47,955 nt of DNA from Pseudomonadota bacterium (GCA_003576765.1 QEVP01000017.1:1-47955); one strand, 5' to 3'; shown: positions 1 through 9,191, numbered from the stretch's first letter. Translations and numbers: made by a program. The notes: generated by a model not told the origin, from the sequence alone.

Positions 1-123
1 GACGTGCACTCTCCCTCTTTCCGCGAGCAGGCTCGACGCCAATCGCAGGCAGTCGCCGACAGCGCCCACGGCGGTGACGACCAAGCTTTCATCGACGCCG
101 TCTCGGATTGGAGCGATGAATGA
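1..123 (+). CDS. MazE-like antitoxin (DUF3018 type), C-terminal part
   Basis: Frame 1 is open from the left edge and stops with TGA at 121-123. It gives 40 residues ending ADSAHGGDDQAFIDAVSDWS-DE. From family knowledge, this tail (Arg/Gln-rich helix, then DDQAFIDA and a W-containing acidic end) is typical of DUF3018 antitoxins paired with MazF toxins. The stop overlaps the toxin start (ATGA, 120-123), so the two are translationally coupled, as in most type II toxin-antitoxin operons. The N-terminal DNA-binding part lies outside the window. Its role would be to bind and neutralise the toxin and repress the operon. Confidence 0.8.
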   Translation, partial: DVHSPSFREQARRQSQAVADSAHGGDDQAFIDAVSDWSDE

Positions 124-476
124 GGCGCGGCGAGATCTGGACTGTCTCCGGCGCCAAGGACTATGCGGGCAAGCCGCGCCCGGTCGTCATCGTGCAGGAC
201 GACAGTTTCGATGCGACCTCATCCATCACCATTTGCGCCTTTACGTCCGATCCGACCGACGCGCCGCTGTTCCGTCTCGTCGTCGAGCCGAACGAGCGCA
301 ACGGTCTGCGCGCCACCTGCCGCCTGATGGTCGACAAGATCACCACCGTTCCCAAGGCGAAGATGGGCGCGCAGATCGGGCAGCTCGATGACGAGGACAT
401 GGTGCGGCTCAATCGGGCCATGACCGTATTCCTCGGCATAGCGGTGACGCCGAGGGCGGGACGACGAAAAGTATAA
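120..476 (+). CDS. Type II toxin, MazF/PemK family endoribonuclease
   Basis: This 118-residue protein is the usual length for MazF/PemK toxins. It begins MRRGEIWTVSG and carries KPRPVVIVQDD, the conserved first-strand and loop signature, followed by FRLVVEPNERNGL and MVDKITTVPK, the second conserved block with the Asp-Lys pair found in active toxins. MazF-like toxins cut mRNA at short sequence motifs; the motif cannot be read from the protein. The start overlaps the stop of the upstream antitoxin gene (ATGA). The gene converges on dnaE, which ends 46 bases downstream. Confidence 0.92.
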   Translation: MRRGEIWTVSGAKDYAGKPRPVVIVQDDSFDATSSITICAFTSDPTDAPLFRLVVEPNERNGLRATCRLMVDKITTVPKAKMGAQIGQLDDEDMVRLNRAMTVFLGIAVTPRAGRRKV

Positions 477-522
477 CGCCCGGCACAAGACGGCCATTGA
501 CGACACACTGGCCGGCCATCGC

Positions 523-3500
523 TCACACCGCCTGCACGTCCACCACGCCCGCGACCGCCTTGATCGCGCCGGCGATCTGCGGCGACACCGGGAACCGGCC
601 CGGCAGCCTGATCTCGACCTCGGTATCGAGGTCGAGCATCATCACCACCGTCACCTCGCCGTCGCCGTTGGTGCCATGACGGGGCGTCGCCTCGCCCTCG
701 GGCCGGACCAGCCGCCGCGCCACCGACTCCAGCGGCTTCGGGTCGCGCAGGAAAATCCGCAAGCCTTTTGAGGTCTTGGCCGCCGCCTCGTCGAGCGACT
801 CGACGCCCGCGATACGGGCGCGCACCTCCTCGCCCTGCAATTCCGCCGTCAGTTGCAGAAGCACCGCCGCCCCCGGCTCCAGCGCCTCGCGGAACTGGCC
901 GAGCGCCTCGGAGAACAGCACCGCCTCGAAATGCCCGGTCGGGTCGGACAGCCCGACAATGCCCATCTTGTTGCCGGTCTTGGTGCGGCGCTCCTGACGC
1001 GACAGCACCGTGGCGGCGACGCGGCCGGCGGTGTGGCCACCCTTCACGGCGCGGGTGAACTCGGCCCAGCTCTGCACCCTGAGCCGCTTCAGCGCCACCG
1101 CATAGTCGTCGAGCGGATGGCCGGACAGGAAGAAGCCGATGGCATCGTATTCGCGTTGCAGCCGCTCCGCCGGCAGCCACGGCTCGATCGCCGGCAACGT
1201 CACCACCGGCGCATCCGCCATGCCGCCGAACATGTCGTTCTGGCCGAGTTCGAGGTTGTTGTGGTGGCGCTGGCAGGCGGCGAGGATGGCGTCGGCACCG
1301 CCGAAGATGCGCGCCCGGTTGGCATCGAGCGCGTCGAAGGCGCCGCTCGCGGCCAGGCTTTCCAGCACGCGCTTGTTGAGCGCCCGGGGCGGCACGCGGC
1401 CGGCGAAATCGGCAACCGATGTAAAGGCCCGCCCTCCCCGCGCCTCGACGATCTGCTGCACGGCCTGCGCGCCGACCCCTTTCAACGCGGCGAGCGCGTA
1501 GTGGATCGTGTTCTCGCCGACCGTGAAGGTCACGTCGCTGCGGTTGATCGAGGGCGGCTCGACCTTGATGCCAAGCCGCTCGGCGTCGGCACGGAATTCG
1601 GAAAGCTTGTCGGTGTTGCTCATATCGAGCGTCATCGATGCGGCGAGAAACTCGACCGGATAATGCGCCTTCATGTAGGCGGTCTGGTACGACACCAGCG
1701 CGTAGGCCGCGGCGTGGCTCTTGTTGAAGCCGTAGTCGGCGAATTTTGCGAGCAGGTCGAAGATCATCTCGGCCTGATCGTGAGGCACGCCGTTCTTCTC
1801 GGCGCCAGAGACGAAGATGGCGCGCTGCTTCTCCATCTCGGCGCGGATCTTCTTGCCCATGGCGCGGCGCAACAGGTCGGCGTCGCCGAGCGAATAGCCG
1901 GCCATCACCTGCGCGATCTGCATCACCTGCTCCTGATAGATGATGACGCCGAACGTCTCTTTCAGGATCGGCTCAAGCATCGGATGCAGGTATTCGGGCT
2001 GTTCGTCGCCGTGCTTGCGCGCGCAGTAGGTCGGGATGTTGGCCATCGGGCCGGGCCGGTAGAGCGCAACCAGCGCGATGATGTCCTCGAAGCGGTCGGG
2101 GCGCATGTCGACGAGCGCCCGCCGCATGCCCTGACTTTCAACCTGGAACACGCCGACCACATCGCCGCGCGTCAGCATCTCATAAGTTGGAGCATCGTCG
2201 AGCGGCAGGTGCGCCAGATCGATATGGACATCGCGCTCGCGCAGCAGTTTGACGGCAACGTCGAGCACGGTCAGCGTCTTCAGGCCGAGGAAGTCGAACT
2301 TGACGAGGCCGGCCGGCTCCACCCACTTCATGTTGAACTGGGTGACCGGCATGTCGGACTTTGGGTCGCGATAGAGCGGCACCAGTTCGTGCAGCGGCCG
2401 GTCGCCGATGACGATGCCGGCGGCATGGGTCGAGGCGTGGCGGTTCAGCCCTTCGAGCTTCTGGGCGATGGTGAAGGCGCGCGCCACCACCGGGTCCTCG
2501 TCACGCGCGGCCTGCAGTTTCGGCTCGCCCTCGATGGCCTTCGCCAGCGTCACCGGCGCGGTCGGATTCTGCGGCACCAGTTTCGTGAGCTTGTCGACCT
2601 GCCCGTAAGGCATCTGCAACACGCGGCCGACGTCGCGCAGCACGCCGCGCGCCTGCAGCGTGCCGAATGTGATGATCTGCGCCACCTGGTCGTGGCCGTA
2701 GCGACGCTGCACATAGCGGATCACCTCGTCGCGGCGATCCTGGCAGAAGTCGATGTCGAAGTCGGGCATCGACACGCGCTCCGGGTTGAGGAAGCGCTCG
2801 AACAAGAGGCCGAAGCGGATCGGGTCGAGATCGGTGATGGTCAGCGCATAGGCAACCAGGGAGCCCGCGCCGGAGCCGCGCCCCGGACCGACCGGGATGC
2901 CTTGCGCCTTGGCCCACTTGATGAAGTCGGAGACGATCAGAAAGTAGCCCGCGTAGTTCATGCGGGTGATCACGTCGAGTTCGAAGGCAAAGCGGGCGCG
3001 GTAGTCTTCTTCCGACGCGCCGGGCGCGAGGCCGTGCTTGTCGAGCCGGCCTTTCAACCCCTCCTCGGCCTGCCGGCGCAATTCGGCGGCCTCCGCGCGC
3101 GCGGCGTCATCGTGGTTCGCACCGTGGCCGTCCGCGCCGACGGTGAACAGCGGCAAGATCGGCTTGCGCTTCAGCGGACGATAGGCGCAGCGCCGGGCGA
3201 TCTCCACGGTCGAGGCCAGCGCCTCCGGCAGATCGGCAAACAGCACCGCCATCTCGGCGCGGCTCTTGAAACGATGCTCGGGCGTCAGGTGCCGCCGGTC
3301 GGTCTCGGCCACCAGCCGGCCACCGGCGATGCAGAGCAGCGCGTCGTGGGCCTCGTAGTCCTCGGCGGTGGCAAAATAGGGCTGGTTGGTCGCGACCAGG
3401 GGCAGCCCCTTGTCGTAGGCGAGGTCGATCAGCGCGCCCTCGCTGCGACGCTCGGCGTCGGTGCCGTGGCGCTGCAACTCGACATAGAGGCGGTCGCCGA

Positions 3501-4032
3501 ACAGGCGCGCCAGCGTATCCAGCCGCGCGGCGGCAAGCGCCGGCTGGTCGGCCAGGATCGCCTGCGCGATAGGGCCGTCCGGCCCGCCGGTCAGCGCGAC
3601 GATGCCGTCGGTCTCGCCCTCCAGCCAGTCGAGCAGGAGGCGCGGCTCCTGCGTGTCGGCCGATTCCAGGAAGGCGCGCGAGTTGAGCCGCATCAGGCTG
3701 CGGTAGCCGGCCTCGCGCGCCGCCAGCAGCACGATGCGCGCGCCCGCGACCGGCAGCGCATTGCGGGCGGAGGCGACCTGATCGCCGAAATCGATCGCGA
3801 GCGCCACGCCGACGATGGGCTGGATGCCGGCCGCCGCCATCTTGTCGGAGAATTCCAGCGCGCCAAACATGTTGTCGGTATCGGTGAGCGCCAGCGCCGG
3901 CTGCTGGTCGGCCTTGGCGAGCGCGGCCAGACGCGCGACCGGGATGGCGCCCTGCAACAGCGAATAGGCGGAATGGACGTGCAGATGCACGAAACCGGGC
4001 CCGCCCGCGCCCTCGCCCGCCGGGTTCGTCAC
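523..4032 (-). CDS. dnaE: DNA polymerase III alpha subunit
   Basis: DnaE is the replicative polymerase catalytic subunit. The protein starts with a PHP domain (FVHLHVHSAYSLLQG near residue 13), followed by the polymerase core with the catalytic aspartates in SMPDFDIDFCQDRR, helix-hairpin-helix and OB-fold regions, and a C-terminal tail. I chose the GTG start at 4032 because a near-perfect Shine-Dalgarno (GGAGAGGAGG, 4038-4047) lies five bases upstream. This gives 1169 residues, normal for alphaproteobacterial DnaE1. An in-frame ATG at 4113 would add 27 low-complexity residues and has no ribosome binding site. A long open frame on the opposite strand is a GC-bias shadow. This is the replicative type and not DnaE2, judging by the complete PHP domain and the absence of an imuAB neighbour. 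Confidence 0.95.
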   Translation of the reverse strand: MTNPAGEGAGGPGFVHLHVHSAYSLLQGAIPVARLAALAKADQQPALALTDTDNMFGALEFSDKMAAAGIQPIVGVALAIDFGDQVASARNALPVAGARIVLLAAREAGYRSLMRLNSRAFLESADTQEPRLLLDWLEGETDGIVALTGGPDGPIAQAILADQPALAAARLDTLARLFGDRLYVELQRHGTDAERRSEGALIDLAYDKGLPLVATNQPYFATAEDYEAHDALLCIAGGRLVAETDRRHLTPEHRFKSRAEMAVLFADLPEALASTVEIARRCAYRPLKRKPILPLFTVGADGHGANHDDAARAEAAELRRQAEEGLKGRLDKHGLAPGASEEDYRARFAFELDVITRMNYAGYFLIVSDFIKWAKAQGIPVGPGRGSGAGSLVAYALTITDLDPIRFGLLFERFLNPERVSMPDFDIDFCQDRRDEVIRYVQRRYGHDQVAQIITFGTLQARGVLRDVGRVLQMPYGQVDKLTKLVPQNPTAPVTLAKAIEGEPKLQAARDEDPVVARAFTIAQKLEGLNRHASTHAAGIVIGDRPLHELVPLYRDPKSDMPVTQFNMKWVEPAGLVKFDFLGLKTLTVLDVAVKLLRERDVHIDLAHLPLDDAPTYEMLTRGDVVGVFQVESQGMRRALVDMRPDRFEDIIALVALYRPGPMANIPTYCARKHGDEQPEYLHPMLEPILKETFGVIIYQEQVMQIAQVMAGYSLGDADLLRRAMGKKIRAEMEKQRAIFVSGAEKNGVPHDQAEMIFDLLAKFADYGFNKSHAAAYALVSYQTAYMKAHYPVEFLAASMTLDMSNTDKLSEFRADAERLGIKVEPPSINRSDVTFTVGENTIHYALAALKGVGAQAVQQIVEARGGRAFTSVADFAGRVPPRALNKRVLESLAASGAFDALDANRARIFGGADAILAACQRHHNNLELGQNDMFGGMADAPVVTLPAIEPWLPAERLQREYDAIGFFLSGHPLDDYAVALKRLRVQSWAEFTRAVKGGHTAGRVAATVLSRQERRTKTGNKMGIVGLSDPTGHFEAVLFSEALGQFREALEPGAAVLLQLTAELQGEEVRARIAGVESLDEAAAKTSKGLRIFLRDPKPLESVARRLVRPEGEATPRHGTNGDGEVTVVMMLDLDTEVEIRLPGRFPVSPQIAGAIKAVAGVVDVQAV

Positions 4033-4320
4033 CCGCGCCTCCTCTCCAGCCAAAGCGCGGCGGCGGGGCGAGCGGGACAATTCACGGGCACTGGAGGGTG
4101 GGGCGCTGGACATGTGGGAATTGGACACGGGACAGGGGCTGATCCGGACAAGGAGCGGCAACCTGGACGCTTCGATCCGGGCCGCTTCGATTCGACGCCC
4201 GCGATGGTGGCGCGCCGAGCCCCTCAAGTCGAATCGAAGTCAGCGGCGATCCCTGGCTATCCCTGCTATCCTCGTTGCCCGGGCCGCCCGCCGGGCGGCC
4301 GCCGGACCAACACCCCTCTC

Positions 4321-4419
4321 TCAAAGCTGCGGAATGACCTGCGCCCACACCGCCACCATCCCGACGAACAACACAAGCGAGGCCAAAGTGGCTGCTTCCT
4401 CGACAAATATCTTGAACAT
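4321..4419 (-). CDS. 32-residue membrane peptide under double LexA control
   Basis: The reading frame runs from ATG at 4419 to TGA at 4321 and encodes 32 residues. GGAGA at 4426-4430 sits six bases before the start. The peptide begins MFKIFVEEAA and then has one hydrophobic helix (about residues 10-27) ending in WAQVIPQL. It has no signal peptide and no known domain. The promoter upstream holds two perfect LexA operators, so the gene should be off until DNA damage. Known SOS-induced micro-proteins of this build include Caulobacter SidA, a 29-residue division inhibitor, and E. coli TisB. A similar role is inference. dnaE lies downstream on the same strand, with a gap of about 290 bases. Confidence 0.72.
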   Translation of the reverse strand: MFKIFVEEAATLASLVLFVGMVAVWAQVIPQL

Positions 4420-4439
4420 CTTGCGTCTCCGGTTTAGAA

Positions 4440-4454
4440 GAACGTAGAAAGAAC
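4440..4454. promoter_or_regulatory. LexA (SOS) box, proximal
   Basis: GAACGTAGAAAGAAC matches the alphaproteobacterial SOS operator GAAC-N7-GAAC exactly. It lies over the predicted transcription start of the 32-residue peptide gene, where a bound repressor would block initiation. Confidence 0.75.
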
Positions 4455-4482
4455 ATTGTTCTCGTTTTGTTCTGTTTGTCAA
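4455..4482 (-). promoter_or_regulatory. Sigma-70 promoter of the SOS peptide gene
   Basis: On the minus strand, TTGACA (4477-4482) is followed after 16 bases by AACAAT (4455-4460), a 4-of-6 match to the -10 consensus. Transcription would begin near 4448 and leave a leader of about 28 bases before the ATG at 4419. Confidence 0.6.
4458..4472. promoter_or_regulatory. LexA (SOS) box, distal
   Basis: GTTCTCGTTTTGTTC is an exact GTTC-N7-GTTC operator, three bases from the first box. Read on the minus strand it fills the spacer and overlaps the -10 of the promoter that starts with TTGACA at 4477-4482. Confidence 0.82.
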
Positions 4483-4507
4483 GAACGCCAGCAAGGTGCA
4501 GTCGCGC

Positions 4508-4828
4508 ATGGTTCGCCAATCCTTAACCCAAGGTTATCGTATCGCCCTTGTGGCGCTGGCCGGCATGGCCGCCGCGGTCACTTTCACCGCGACGCCGGCG
4601 CAGGCCGAGATTGACTATCCAGTGTGCATGCGCGTCTATGGCGGCGGCGGTGCGGGTGGCCTGCCGTCCTATGACGACTGCAGTTTCACCAGCATCGCGC
4701 AATGCAATATGACGGCCAGCGGTCTGCCCGCGCAGTGCCTCGAGAACCCGTTCTACGGGGTGCGCGGCACGCCGGTGACCGAGCTGCCGCGTCGGCACCA
4801 TCGCCAGCGCCACCACCGCGCGCGATAG
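4508..4828 (+). CDS. DUF3551-type small secreted protein
   Basis: The 106-residue product has a clear signal peptide: a positively charged start, the hydrophobic core ALVALAGMAAAVTF, and a probable cut after PAQA near residue 33. The mature part has conserved cysteines in YPVCMRVYGG, YDDCSFTS, QCN and QCLENP, followed by a His/Arg-rich tail. This pattern fits DUF3551 proteins, which are abundant in Bradyrhizobium relatives and have no known function. A GTG at 4496 is an alternative start, but ATG 4508 gives the more usual signal peptide. The gene diverges from the SOS peptide gene, so the LexA boxes could also affect it. Whether it belongs to the SOS regulon is unknown. Confidence 0.75.
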   Translation: MVRQSLTQGYRIALVALAGMAAAVTFTATPAQAEIDYPVCMRVYGGGGAGGLPSYDDCSFTSIAQCNMTASGLPAQCLENPFYGVRGTPVTELPRRHHRQRHHRAR

Positions 4829-4835
4829 TTTCATC

Positions 4836-5075
4836 GTCATTGCCGGGCTTGACCCGGCTATCTCGATCATGAAGGCCCTGCGCTCCTCCACGAGATGCCC
4901 GGCACAAGGCCGGGCATGACGAGTGGCGATGTCGTCGCGTCCCTCTTTTCGTCGTCATGGCCGGGCATAGCCCGTTGCAGACGGGCGTGAACGCCCTATC
5001 ATCCCGGCCATCCACGTCTTCCTTCGCTGAATCGCTGTTAAGACATGGATGCCCGCAACACGTGCGGGCATGACG
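4836..5075. repeat. Cluster of palindromic intergenic repeats
   Basis: The gap between the DUF3551 gene and lolD holds several versions of one theme. They are GTCATTGCCGGGCTTGACCC at 4837-4856, a hairpin with arms ATGCCCGG and CCGGGCAT (4895-4918), GTCATGGCCGGGCATAGCCC (4954-4973), and a perfect hairpin GCCCGCA/TGCGGGC at 5051-5069 flanked by CATGGAT and ATGACGG. Such CGTCATGCCCGGG-type palindromes are dispersed in Bradyrhizobium-group genomes. No gene is visible here. Confidence 0.7.
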
Positions 5076-5122
5076 GCGGAGAGGTCTGTCGTATATCCGA
5101 TATCCGACCCAATCGGGCCGCA

Positions 5123-5839
5123 TCACGTCAGTTCGATCACCTGCCCGTCGCGGATCGAGACGCGGCGATCCATGCGGTCGGCCAACTCCATGTTGTGGGT
5201 GGCGATTAGCATCGCAACGCCGGTGGCGTGGACCAACTGCATCAGCGCCTGAAACACATGGTCGGCGGTGTGCGGATCGAGGTTGCCGGTCGGCTCGTCG
5301 GCGAACAGCACCCGCGGCGCATTGGCAACCGCGCGCGCGATCGCCACGCGCTGCTGCTCGCCGCCCGACAGTTCGGCAGGACGATGGGTGACGCGCTCGC
5401 CGAGCCCGAGATAGGCCAGCAGTTCGCGCGCACGCTTGGCCGCCTCCTTGCGCTTCAGACCGCGGATCATCTGCGGCAGCATGACGTTTTCGAGCGCGGA
5501 GAACTCCGGCAGCAGGCGGTGCGACTGGTAGACGAAGCCGATCTCGGTGCGGCGGATCTGCGTGCGTTCGGCATCCGACATCGCGGTGGTCGGCACCCCG
5601 CCGATATAGACCTCGCCGTCGTCGGGATGTTCGAGCAGGCCGGCGATGTGCAACAGCGTCGATTTGCCGGAGCCGGACGGCGCCACCAGCGCCACCGACT
5701 GCCCCGGCCACAGCGCCAGCTCGGCCTCATCGAGGATGGTCAGCGTCGCCGCGCCCTGCACGTACTGGCGGCGGATGCCTTGCAGGTAGACCGCAGGCGC
5801 GTCCGCCTCGCCGGCTTCCTCCATCGCCGCCTCACTCAT
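5123..5839 (-). CDS. lolD: Lipoprotein-releasing ABC transporter ATPase
   Basis: The 238-residue ATPase powers release of outer-membrane lipoproteins from the inner membrane to LolA. Its motifs are Walker [10 protein letters not shown] (about residues 53-61; the leading Ala in place of Gly also occurs in other alphaproteobacterial LolD), a Q-loop in [10 protein letters not shown], the ABC signature LSGGEQQR (158-165), Walker [11 protein letters not shown], and the switch His in IATHN. The ATG at 5839 overlaps the stop of the permease gene (ATGAGTGA), so the pair is translationally coupled. A longer frame starting at 5899 lies inside the permease gene and is not favoured. Confidence 0.93.
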   Translation of the reverse strand: MSEAAMEEAGEADAPAVYLQGIRRQYVQGAATLTILDEAELALWPGQSVALVAPSGSGKSTLLHIAGLLEHPDDGEVYIGGVPTTAMSDAERTQIRRTEIGFVYQSHRLLPEFSALENVMLPQMIRGLKRKEAAKRARELLAYLGLGERVTHRPAELSGGEQQRVAIARAVANAPRVLFADEPTGNLDPHTADHVFQALMQLVHATGVAMLIATHNMELADRMDRRVSIRDGQVIELT

Positions 5840-7112
5840 AGCGCAGCGCCTCGACCGGATCGAGCCGCGCCGCACGCCACGACGGGTAGAGCGTGGCAAG
5901 GAACGACAGCGTCAGCGCCATGATCACCACGGCGGCGGTCTCGCCCGGCGCAATCTCGGCCGGCAGTTTTGAGAGAAAATACAGTTCCGGCGAGAACAAT
6001 TCCGTGTTGGTCAGCCACGACAGAAACTGGCGGATCGACTCGATGTTGAGGCACACTACCAGCCCGACCAGGAAGCCGACTACCGTGCCGACCACGCCGA
6101 TCGCCGCGCCCGTGATGAAGAACACCCGCATGATGGCGCCCTGCGTCGCCCCCATGGTGCGCAGAATGGCGATGTCGCCGCCCTTGTCCTTCACCAGCAT
6201 GATCAGGCCGGAAATGATGTTGAGCGCCGCCACCAGCACGATCAGGGTCAGGATCAGGAACATGACGTTGCGTTCGACCTGCAGCGCGTTGAAGAACGTA
6301 GAGTTCCGCTGGCGCCAGTCGACGAGGAAGATCGGCCGCCCGGCGGCCTCGGTCACCGCCTTGCGGTAAGCGTCAACCCGGTCGGGGTTGTCGGTGTAGA
6401 CCTCGATGGCGGTGACGTCGCCCGCGCGGTTGAAGTAGGCCTGCGCCTCGGGCAGCGGCATGAACACGAAGGTGCCGTCGTATTCCGACATGCCGATCTC
6501 GAACACCGCGGCGATACGATAGGACTTGATGCGCGGCGTGGTGCCCATCGGCGTCACTGCGCCACGCGGTGCCACCAGGGTCATGGTGTCGCCGGAATGC
6601 AGCGAGAGCTGGTCGGCGAGCCGGCGGCCGATGATGATGGCCTGGCCCTCGTCAAAGCCTTCCAGCGTGCCCTGCTTGATGTTGTTGGCGATCGAGGTGA
6701 CCTTGTCGAGGTCGCTTGAGCGGATGCCGCGCACGAACACACCGGCGGCGTTGAAGGGCGACGACGCCAGCGCCTGCCCGTCCACCACCGCGGCGGCGAG
6801 GCGGATGCCCGGCACCTGGCTGAGGCGCTCGGACACCTCCTTCCAGTCGGTCAGCGGGCTTTCCAGCGGCTGCACCACGATGTGGCCGTTGAGGCCGAGA
6901 ATCTTGCTCAAGAGTTCGGAGCGGAAACCGTTCATCACCGCCATGACGATGATCAGCGTCGCCACCCCGAGCATGATGCCGAGGAACGAGAAGCCGGCGA
7001 TCACCGAGATGAAGCCTTCCTTGCGCCGGGCGCGCAGGTAGCGGCCGGACAGCATCCATTCGTAGGCGGCAAACGGCCGGGTGCGGACGGGTTCGCTCAT
7101 GCTGGGGTCCAT
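5832..7112 (-). CDS. Lipoprotein-releasing ABC transporter permease (LolC/LolE family)
   Basis: The 426-residue protein has the LolC/E layout. One membrane helix lies near residues 40-60 ([23 protein letters not shown]), then a large periplasmic domain, then three C-terminal helices ([58 protein letters not shown]). It ends in [15 protein letters not shown], the classical MacB/Lol tail. Alphaproteobacteria usually have one homodimeric permease, so LolC versus LolE cannot be decided. ATG 7112 is used; ATG 7100 (MSEPVRT) is equally possible. It forms an operon with lolD and lies 88 bases downstream of proS. Confidence 0.93.
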   Translation of the reverse strand: MDPSMSEPVRTRPFAAYEWMLSGRYLRARRKEGFISVIAGFSFLGIMLGVATLIIVMAVMNGFRSELLSKILGLNGHIVVQPLESPLTDWKEVSERLSQVPGIRLAAAVVDGQALASSPFNAAGVFVRGIRSSDLDKVTSIANNIKQGTLEGFDEGQAIIIGRRLADQLSLHSGDTMTLVAPRGAVTPMGTTPRIKSYRIAAVFEIGMSEYDGTFVFMPLPEAQAYFNRAGDVTAIEVYTDNPDRVDAYRKAVTEAAGRPIFLVDWRQRNSTFFNALQVERNVMFLILTLIVLVAALNIISGLIMLVKDKGGDIAILRTMGATQGAIMRVFFITGAAIGVVGTVVGFLVGLVVCLNIESIRQFLSWLTNTELFSPELYFLSKLPAEIAPGETAAVVIMALTLSFLATLYPSWRAARLDPVEALRYE

Positions 7113-7200
7113 TCCCCGACTGTGCCGCGATTCGCGCCGAATGTGAGGCGCAACGCGGCCGCTCCTCGATCACGACCGCGCGCGATCGTGCCCGGCCGGA

Positions 7201-8520
7201 TCACGGGGCGAACCGCGCCACCGCGTCCTGCGGCGACAGAAACTCGCGCGAGCCGTCGGCGCGGCGCTTGAGTTCGACCTTGCCCTCGGCGAGGCCCTTG
7301 GGGCCGACCATGAGTTGCCAGGGGATGCCGATCAGGTCAGCGGTGGCGAATTTGGCGCCGGGGCGCTGCTCGGTGTCGTCGTAGAGCACCTCGACGCCCT
7401 TGGCGGTCAGGTCACGATAAAGGCTTTCGCACGCGGCATCGGTTTCGGATGCGCCCTGCTTCAGGTTCAACAGCGCGACGCGGTACGGCGCCACCGCCTC
7501 CGGCCAGACGATGCCGGCATCGTCGTGGCACGCCTCGATGATTGCGCCGACCAGCCGCGACACGCCGATGCCGTAGGAGCCGCCGTGGATCGGCCGCTCA
7601 GTGCCGTCGGCGCCGGCCACCATCGCCCGCATGCTCTCGGAATATTTTGTGCCGAAATAGAAGATCTGGCCGACTTCGATGCCACGAGTTTCGACGCGCC
7701 GCTCGGCCGGCACCTCGCGCTCGTAGCGCGCGGTGTCGTGGACGTCTTCCGTCGCGGCATAGGCCGAGGTCCATTGCTTGACGATCGGCGTGAGGTCGCC
7801 ATCGTAATCGACGCTCTCGTCCGGCACCGGCAGGTCGAGCACGCCGCGATCGCAGAACACGCCGGATTCACCGGTCTCCGCCAGCACGATGAACTCGTGG
7901 CTCAGGTCGCCGCCGATCGGTCCGGTCTCGGCGCGCATCGGGATCGCCTTCAGGCCCATGCGCGCGAAGGTGCGCAAGTAGGCGACGAACATCTTATTGT
8001 AGGACAGCCGCGCGGCCGCCTCGTCGACGTCGAAAGAGTAAGCGTCCTTCATCAGAAACTCGCGGCCACGCATCACGCCGAAGCGCGGGCGCTGCTCGTC
8101 GCGGAACTTCCACTGGATGTGATAGAGATTGAGCGGCAGGCTTTTGTACGAGCGCACCGAGCTGCGGAAAATCTCGGTAATCATCTCCTCGTTGGTCGGC
8201 CCATACAAGAGTTCGCGCTTGTGGCGGTCGCTGATGCGCAGCATCTCTGGGCCGTAGGCGTCGTAGCGGCCGCTCTCGCGCCACAGGTCGGCGAGTTGCA
8301 GCGTCGGCATCAACAGTTCGATGGCGCCGGCGCGGTCCTGTTCCTCGCGCACGATCTGTTCGATCTTCTTCAGCACCCGGAAGCCGAGCGGCAGCCAGGC
8401 ATAGATGCCGGCCGCCTCCTGCCGCATCATGCCGGCGCGCAGCATCAGCCGGTGCGAGACGATTTCCGCCTCGCTCGGCGTCTCCTTGAGGATGGGCAGG
8501 AAGAAGCGCGACAATCGCAT
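7201..8520 (-). CDS. proS: Proline-tRNA ligase, short alphaproteobacterial type
   Basis: ProS attaches proline to tRNA-Pro. The protein starts [15 protein letters not shown] and contains the class II motifs: [20 protein letters not shown] (motif 2), MKDAYSF, and [15 protein letters not shown] (motif 3), then an anticodon-binding domain with [11 protein letters not shown] near the C-terminus. At 439 residues it lacks the roughly 180-residue editing insertion of E. coli ProS. That absence is the normal state in alphaproteobacteria, where a free-standing editing protein often compensates; none is in this window. The ribosome binding site is weak. The gene lies between the Lol operon and the copper chaperone gene, all on the same strand. 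Confidence 0.95.
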   Translation of the reverse strand: MRLSRFFLPILKETPSEAEIVSHRLMLRAGMMRQEAAGIYAWLPLGFRVLKKIEQIVREEQDRAGAIELLMPTLQLADLWRESGRYDAYGPEMLRISDRHKRELLYGPTNEEMITEIFRSSVRSYKSLPLNLYHIQWKFRDEQRPRFGVMRGREFLMKDAYSFDVDEAAARLSYNKMFVAYLRTFARMGLKAIPMRAETGPIGGDLSHEFIVLAETGESGVFCDRGVLDLPVPDESVDYDGDLTPIVKQWTSAYAATEDVHDTARYEREVPAERRVETRGIEVGQIFYFGTKYSESMRAMVAGADGTERPIHGGSYGIGVSRLVGAIIEACHDDAGIVWPEAVAPYRVALLNLKQGASETDAACESLYRDLTAKGVEVLYDDTEQRPGAKFATADLIGIPWQLMVGPKGLAEGKVELKRRADGSREFLSPQDAVARFAP

Positions 8521-8669
8521 GGCAACGCTCGGGAATCGTTAAGCCTTAAGGTGTCCGCAGTGAAACCGGATCGGGCGGCAAAACACAAGGGCAGCGGCGC
8601 ACCGCGGGCGGGAAACATCGGGCAATCCGATGGACCCGCGCCCGCGGCGTCCTTTTGTTCGCGTCCCCG

Positions 8670-9191
8670 CTACTTGTGCGGATGAGCGCCGCCGGCATCC
8701 TTGGTACCGGCATCCTTGGTACCGACATCCTTGGCGCCGACGCCGCGCACATCGAACACCACATCGACGTTACCGGCCCTGGCGAACTGAAGCGTCACCG
8801 GCACCTTGTCGCCTTCCTTGAGCGGCTGCTTCAGCCCGGTGAACATGATGTGGTAGCCGCCGGGCTTCAGGGTCACCGACTGGCCGGCGGCGATCGGCAG
8901 CCCCTTGTCGAGTTCGCGCATGGTCATGACGCCGTTGGTCACGGCCATTTCATGCACCTCGACCTTGGCGGCAACGCCGGTCGCGCCGCCGACCAGCGTA
9001 TCGGCGGCAGCCCCCTTGTTTTCGATCACGAGGAAGCCGCCGGCGACCTTGGCGCCGCCCGGCGTCGCGCGGCTCCACGGCTGCACGATGACGAGGTCGC
9101 CGGCTTTGGTCTGCTGCGCCGCAGCCGGCAGCACGCCAGCGGACAGCACAAGGGCGGCGGACAGGGAAAGAACGATTGGGAGGTGTCGCAT
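8670..9191 (-). CDS. Periplasmic copper chaperone PCu(A)C
   Basis: This family carries Cu(I) in the periplasm and helps metallate cytochrome c oxidase. The 173-residue protein has a signal peptide (MRHLPIVLSLSAALVLSAGV, cleavage near AAAQ) and the copper-site residues of the family: VHEM, a Met-rich stretch VMTMREL, and YHIMF further on, consistent with the H(M)x10Mx21HxM pattern. AAGGA seven bases before the ATG supports the start. The C-terminus carries a KDxGT repeat made by a 15-bp DNA repeat and ends AHPHK, a possible extra metal ligand tail. DUF2946 lies upstream on the same strand, about 100 bases away, suggesting a small copper operon. Confidence 0.9.
   Translation of the reverse strand: MRHLPIVLSLSAALVLSAGVLPAAAQQTKAGDLVIVQPWSRATPGGAKVAGGFLVIENKGAAADTLVGGATGVAAKVEVHEMAVTNGVMTMRELDKGLPIAAGQSVTLKPGGYHIMFTGLKQPLKEGDKVPVTLQFARAGNVDVVFDVRGVGAKDVGTKDAGTKDAGGAHPHK
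8696..8740. repeat. 15-bp tandem repeat in the copper chaperone gene
   Basis: GGCATCCTTGGTACC occurs twice in a row and is followed by a diverged third copy, GACATCCTTGGCGCC. On the coding strand these specify Lys-Asp-Ala/Val-Gly-Thr/Ala units just before the C-terminus. Length variation by slippage is plausible. Confidence 0.8.

Noticed and set aside
853..4437. Open frame of nearly 1200 codons on the plus strand opposite dnaE
   Set aside because: It is antisense to a certain dnaE; the composition (His/Arg/Gly/Asp rich, no domain) is the usual shadow in GC-rich coding DNA.
4836..5075. Repeat cluster as an insertion-sequence remnant
   Set aside because: No transposase fragment or target duplication is visible; the units are short palindromes.
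8696..8740. Short direct repeats as a possible CRISPR
   Set aside because: The copies are contiguous without spacers and in frame inside a coding gene.
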